Of a stretch of DNA of 5,526 bases, positions 5,430-5,526 are shown piece after piece. How positions within the stretch are numbered: the stretch's first letter is position 1; each line of letters starts with the position of its first letter. The stretch covers positions 1 to 5,526 of the forward strand of contig DCUF01000047.1 in assembly GCA_002328485.1 (NCBI GenBank), read 5' to 3'. The translations under genes were made by a program, and so were the position numbers. Below the pieces are notes generated by a model. That model did not search any database, was not told the DNA's origin, and saw only the letters and a list, made by a program, of their open reading frames with translations. This DNA comes from Deltaproteobacteria bacterium UBA2221 (lineage in GTDB: Bacteria > Desulfobacterota > Syntrophorhabdia > Syntrophorhabdales > WCHB1-27).

Positions 5430-5526
5430 GAGCCCTGCTGATTGAAGACGACAACGTTATCGCGTCCTTTGTGGTGAAGGGTCTGAAGGAGGCAGGATTC
5501 GCTGTCGACCATGCGGCGGACGGGGA
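5426..5526 (+). CDS. OmpR-family response regulator, receiver-domain N-terminus (partial, cut by right edge)
   Basis: Thirty-three codons are visible. They begin MRALLIEDDNVIASFVVKG, with the acidic cluster E7-D8-D9 that forms the Mg2+ and phosphorylation pocket of receiver domains. A first helix and GFAVDHAADG then follow, as in OmpR/CusR/QseB-type regulators. The phospho-accepting aspartate and the DNA-binding domain lie beyond the window. ATG at 5426 overlaps the TGA of the CNNM gene (ATGA, 5426-5429) and has no strong ribosome site of its own, so translation is probably coupled. A partner histidine kinase would be expected next, but this cannot be seen. Confidence 0.9.
   Translation, partial: MRALLIEDDNVIASFVVKGLKEAGFAVDHAADG

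Overview
This window comes from a Gram-negative bacterium. It holds an acylated lipoprotein signal, a LysM lytic transglycosylase of the MltD type, an L,D-transpeptidase domain and an AqpZ-type aquaporin. Moderate GC and the style of the envelope genes suggest a proteobacterial or deltaproteobacterial (Desulfobacterota-like) lineage, but that placement is a weak inference from reading alone.

The left two thirds are read on the minus strand. From right to left they hold: mltD (1705-3522), an approximately 320-base GC-rich interval, a good sigma-70 promoter with a 5'-UTR hairpin (1291-1384), a small Cys/Pro-rich lipoprotein (1017-1262), a YkuD-type L,D-transpeptidase domain (663-1013), a 16-bp hairpin resembling a terminator (605-644), and aqpZ (566 to beyond the left edge). 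The right third is on the plus strand. It has an extended -10 promoter near 3646, the decayed N-terminus of a CNNM/CorC-type membrane protein (3702-4049), an intact CNNM-CBS-CorC_HlyC protein (4050-5429), and the start of an OmpR-type response regulator that overlaps it by ATGA (5426 to beyond the right edge).

The most striking observation is that the lipoprotein and the L,D-transpeptidase domain lie in the same reading frame, separated only by an amber codon (TAG at 1017-1019) and one serine codon. Read through, they form one sensible protein of about 199 residues: signal peptide and lipobox, Cys/Pro-rich repeats, an (AP)7 spacer and a catalytic domain. Read as two genes, the transpeptidase has no export signal. 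This could be programmed readthrough or recoding, translational coupling of a split protein, a recent nonsense mutation, or a sequence error.

The theme is cell envelope maintenance: peptidoglycan cross-linking (L,D-transpeptidase), peptidoglycan cleavage (MltD), water flux (AqpZ), and a metal-ion or membrane-stress transporter coupled to a two-component regulator. No mobile element, CRISPR array, tRNA or rRNA was recognised.
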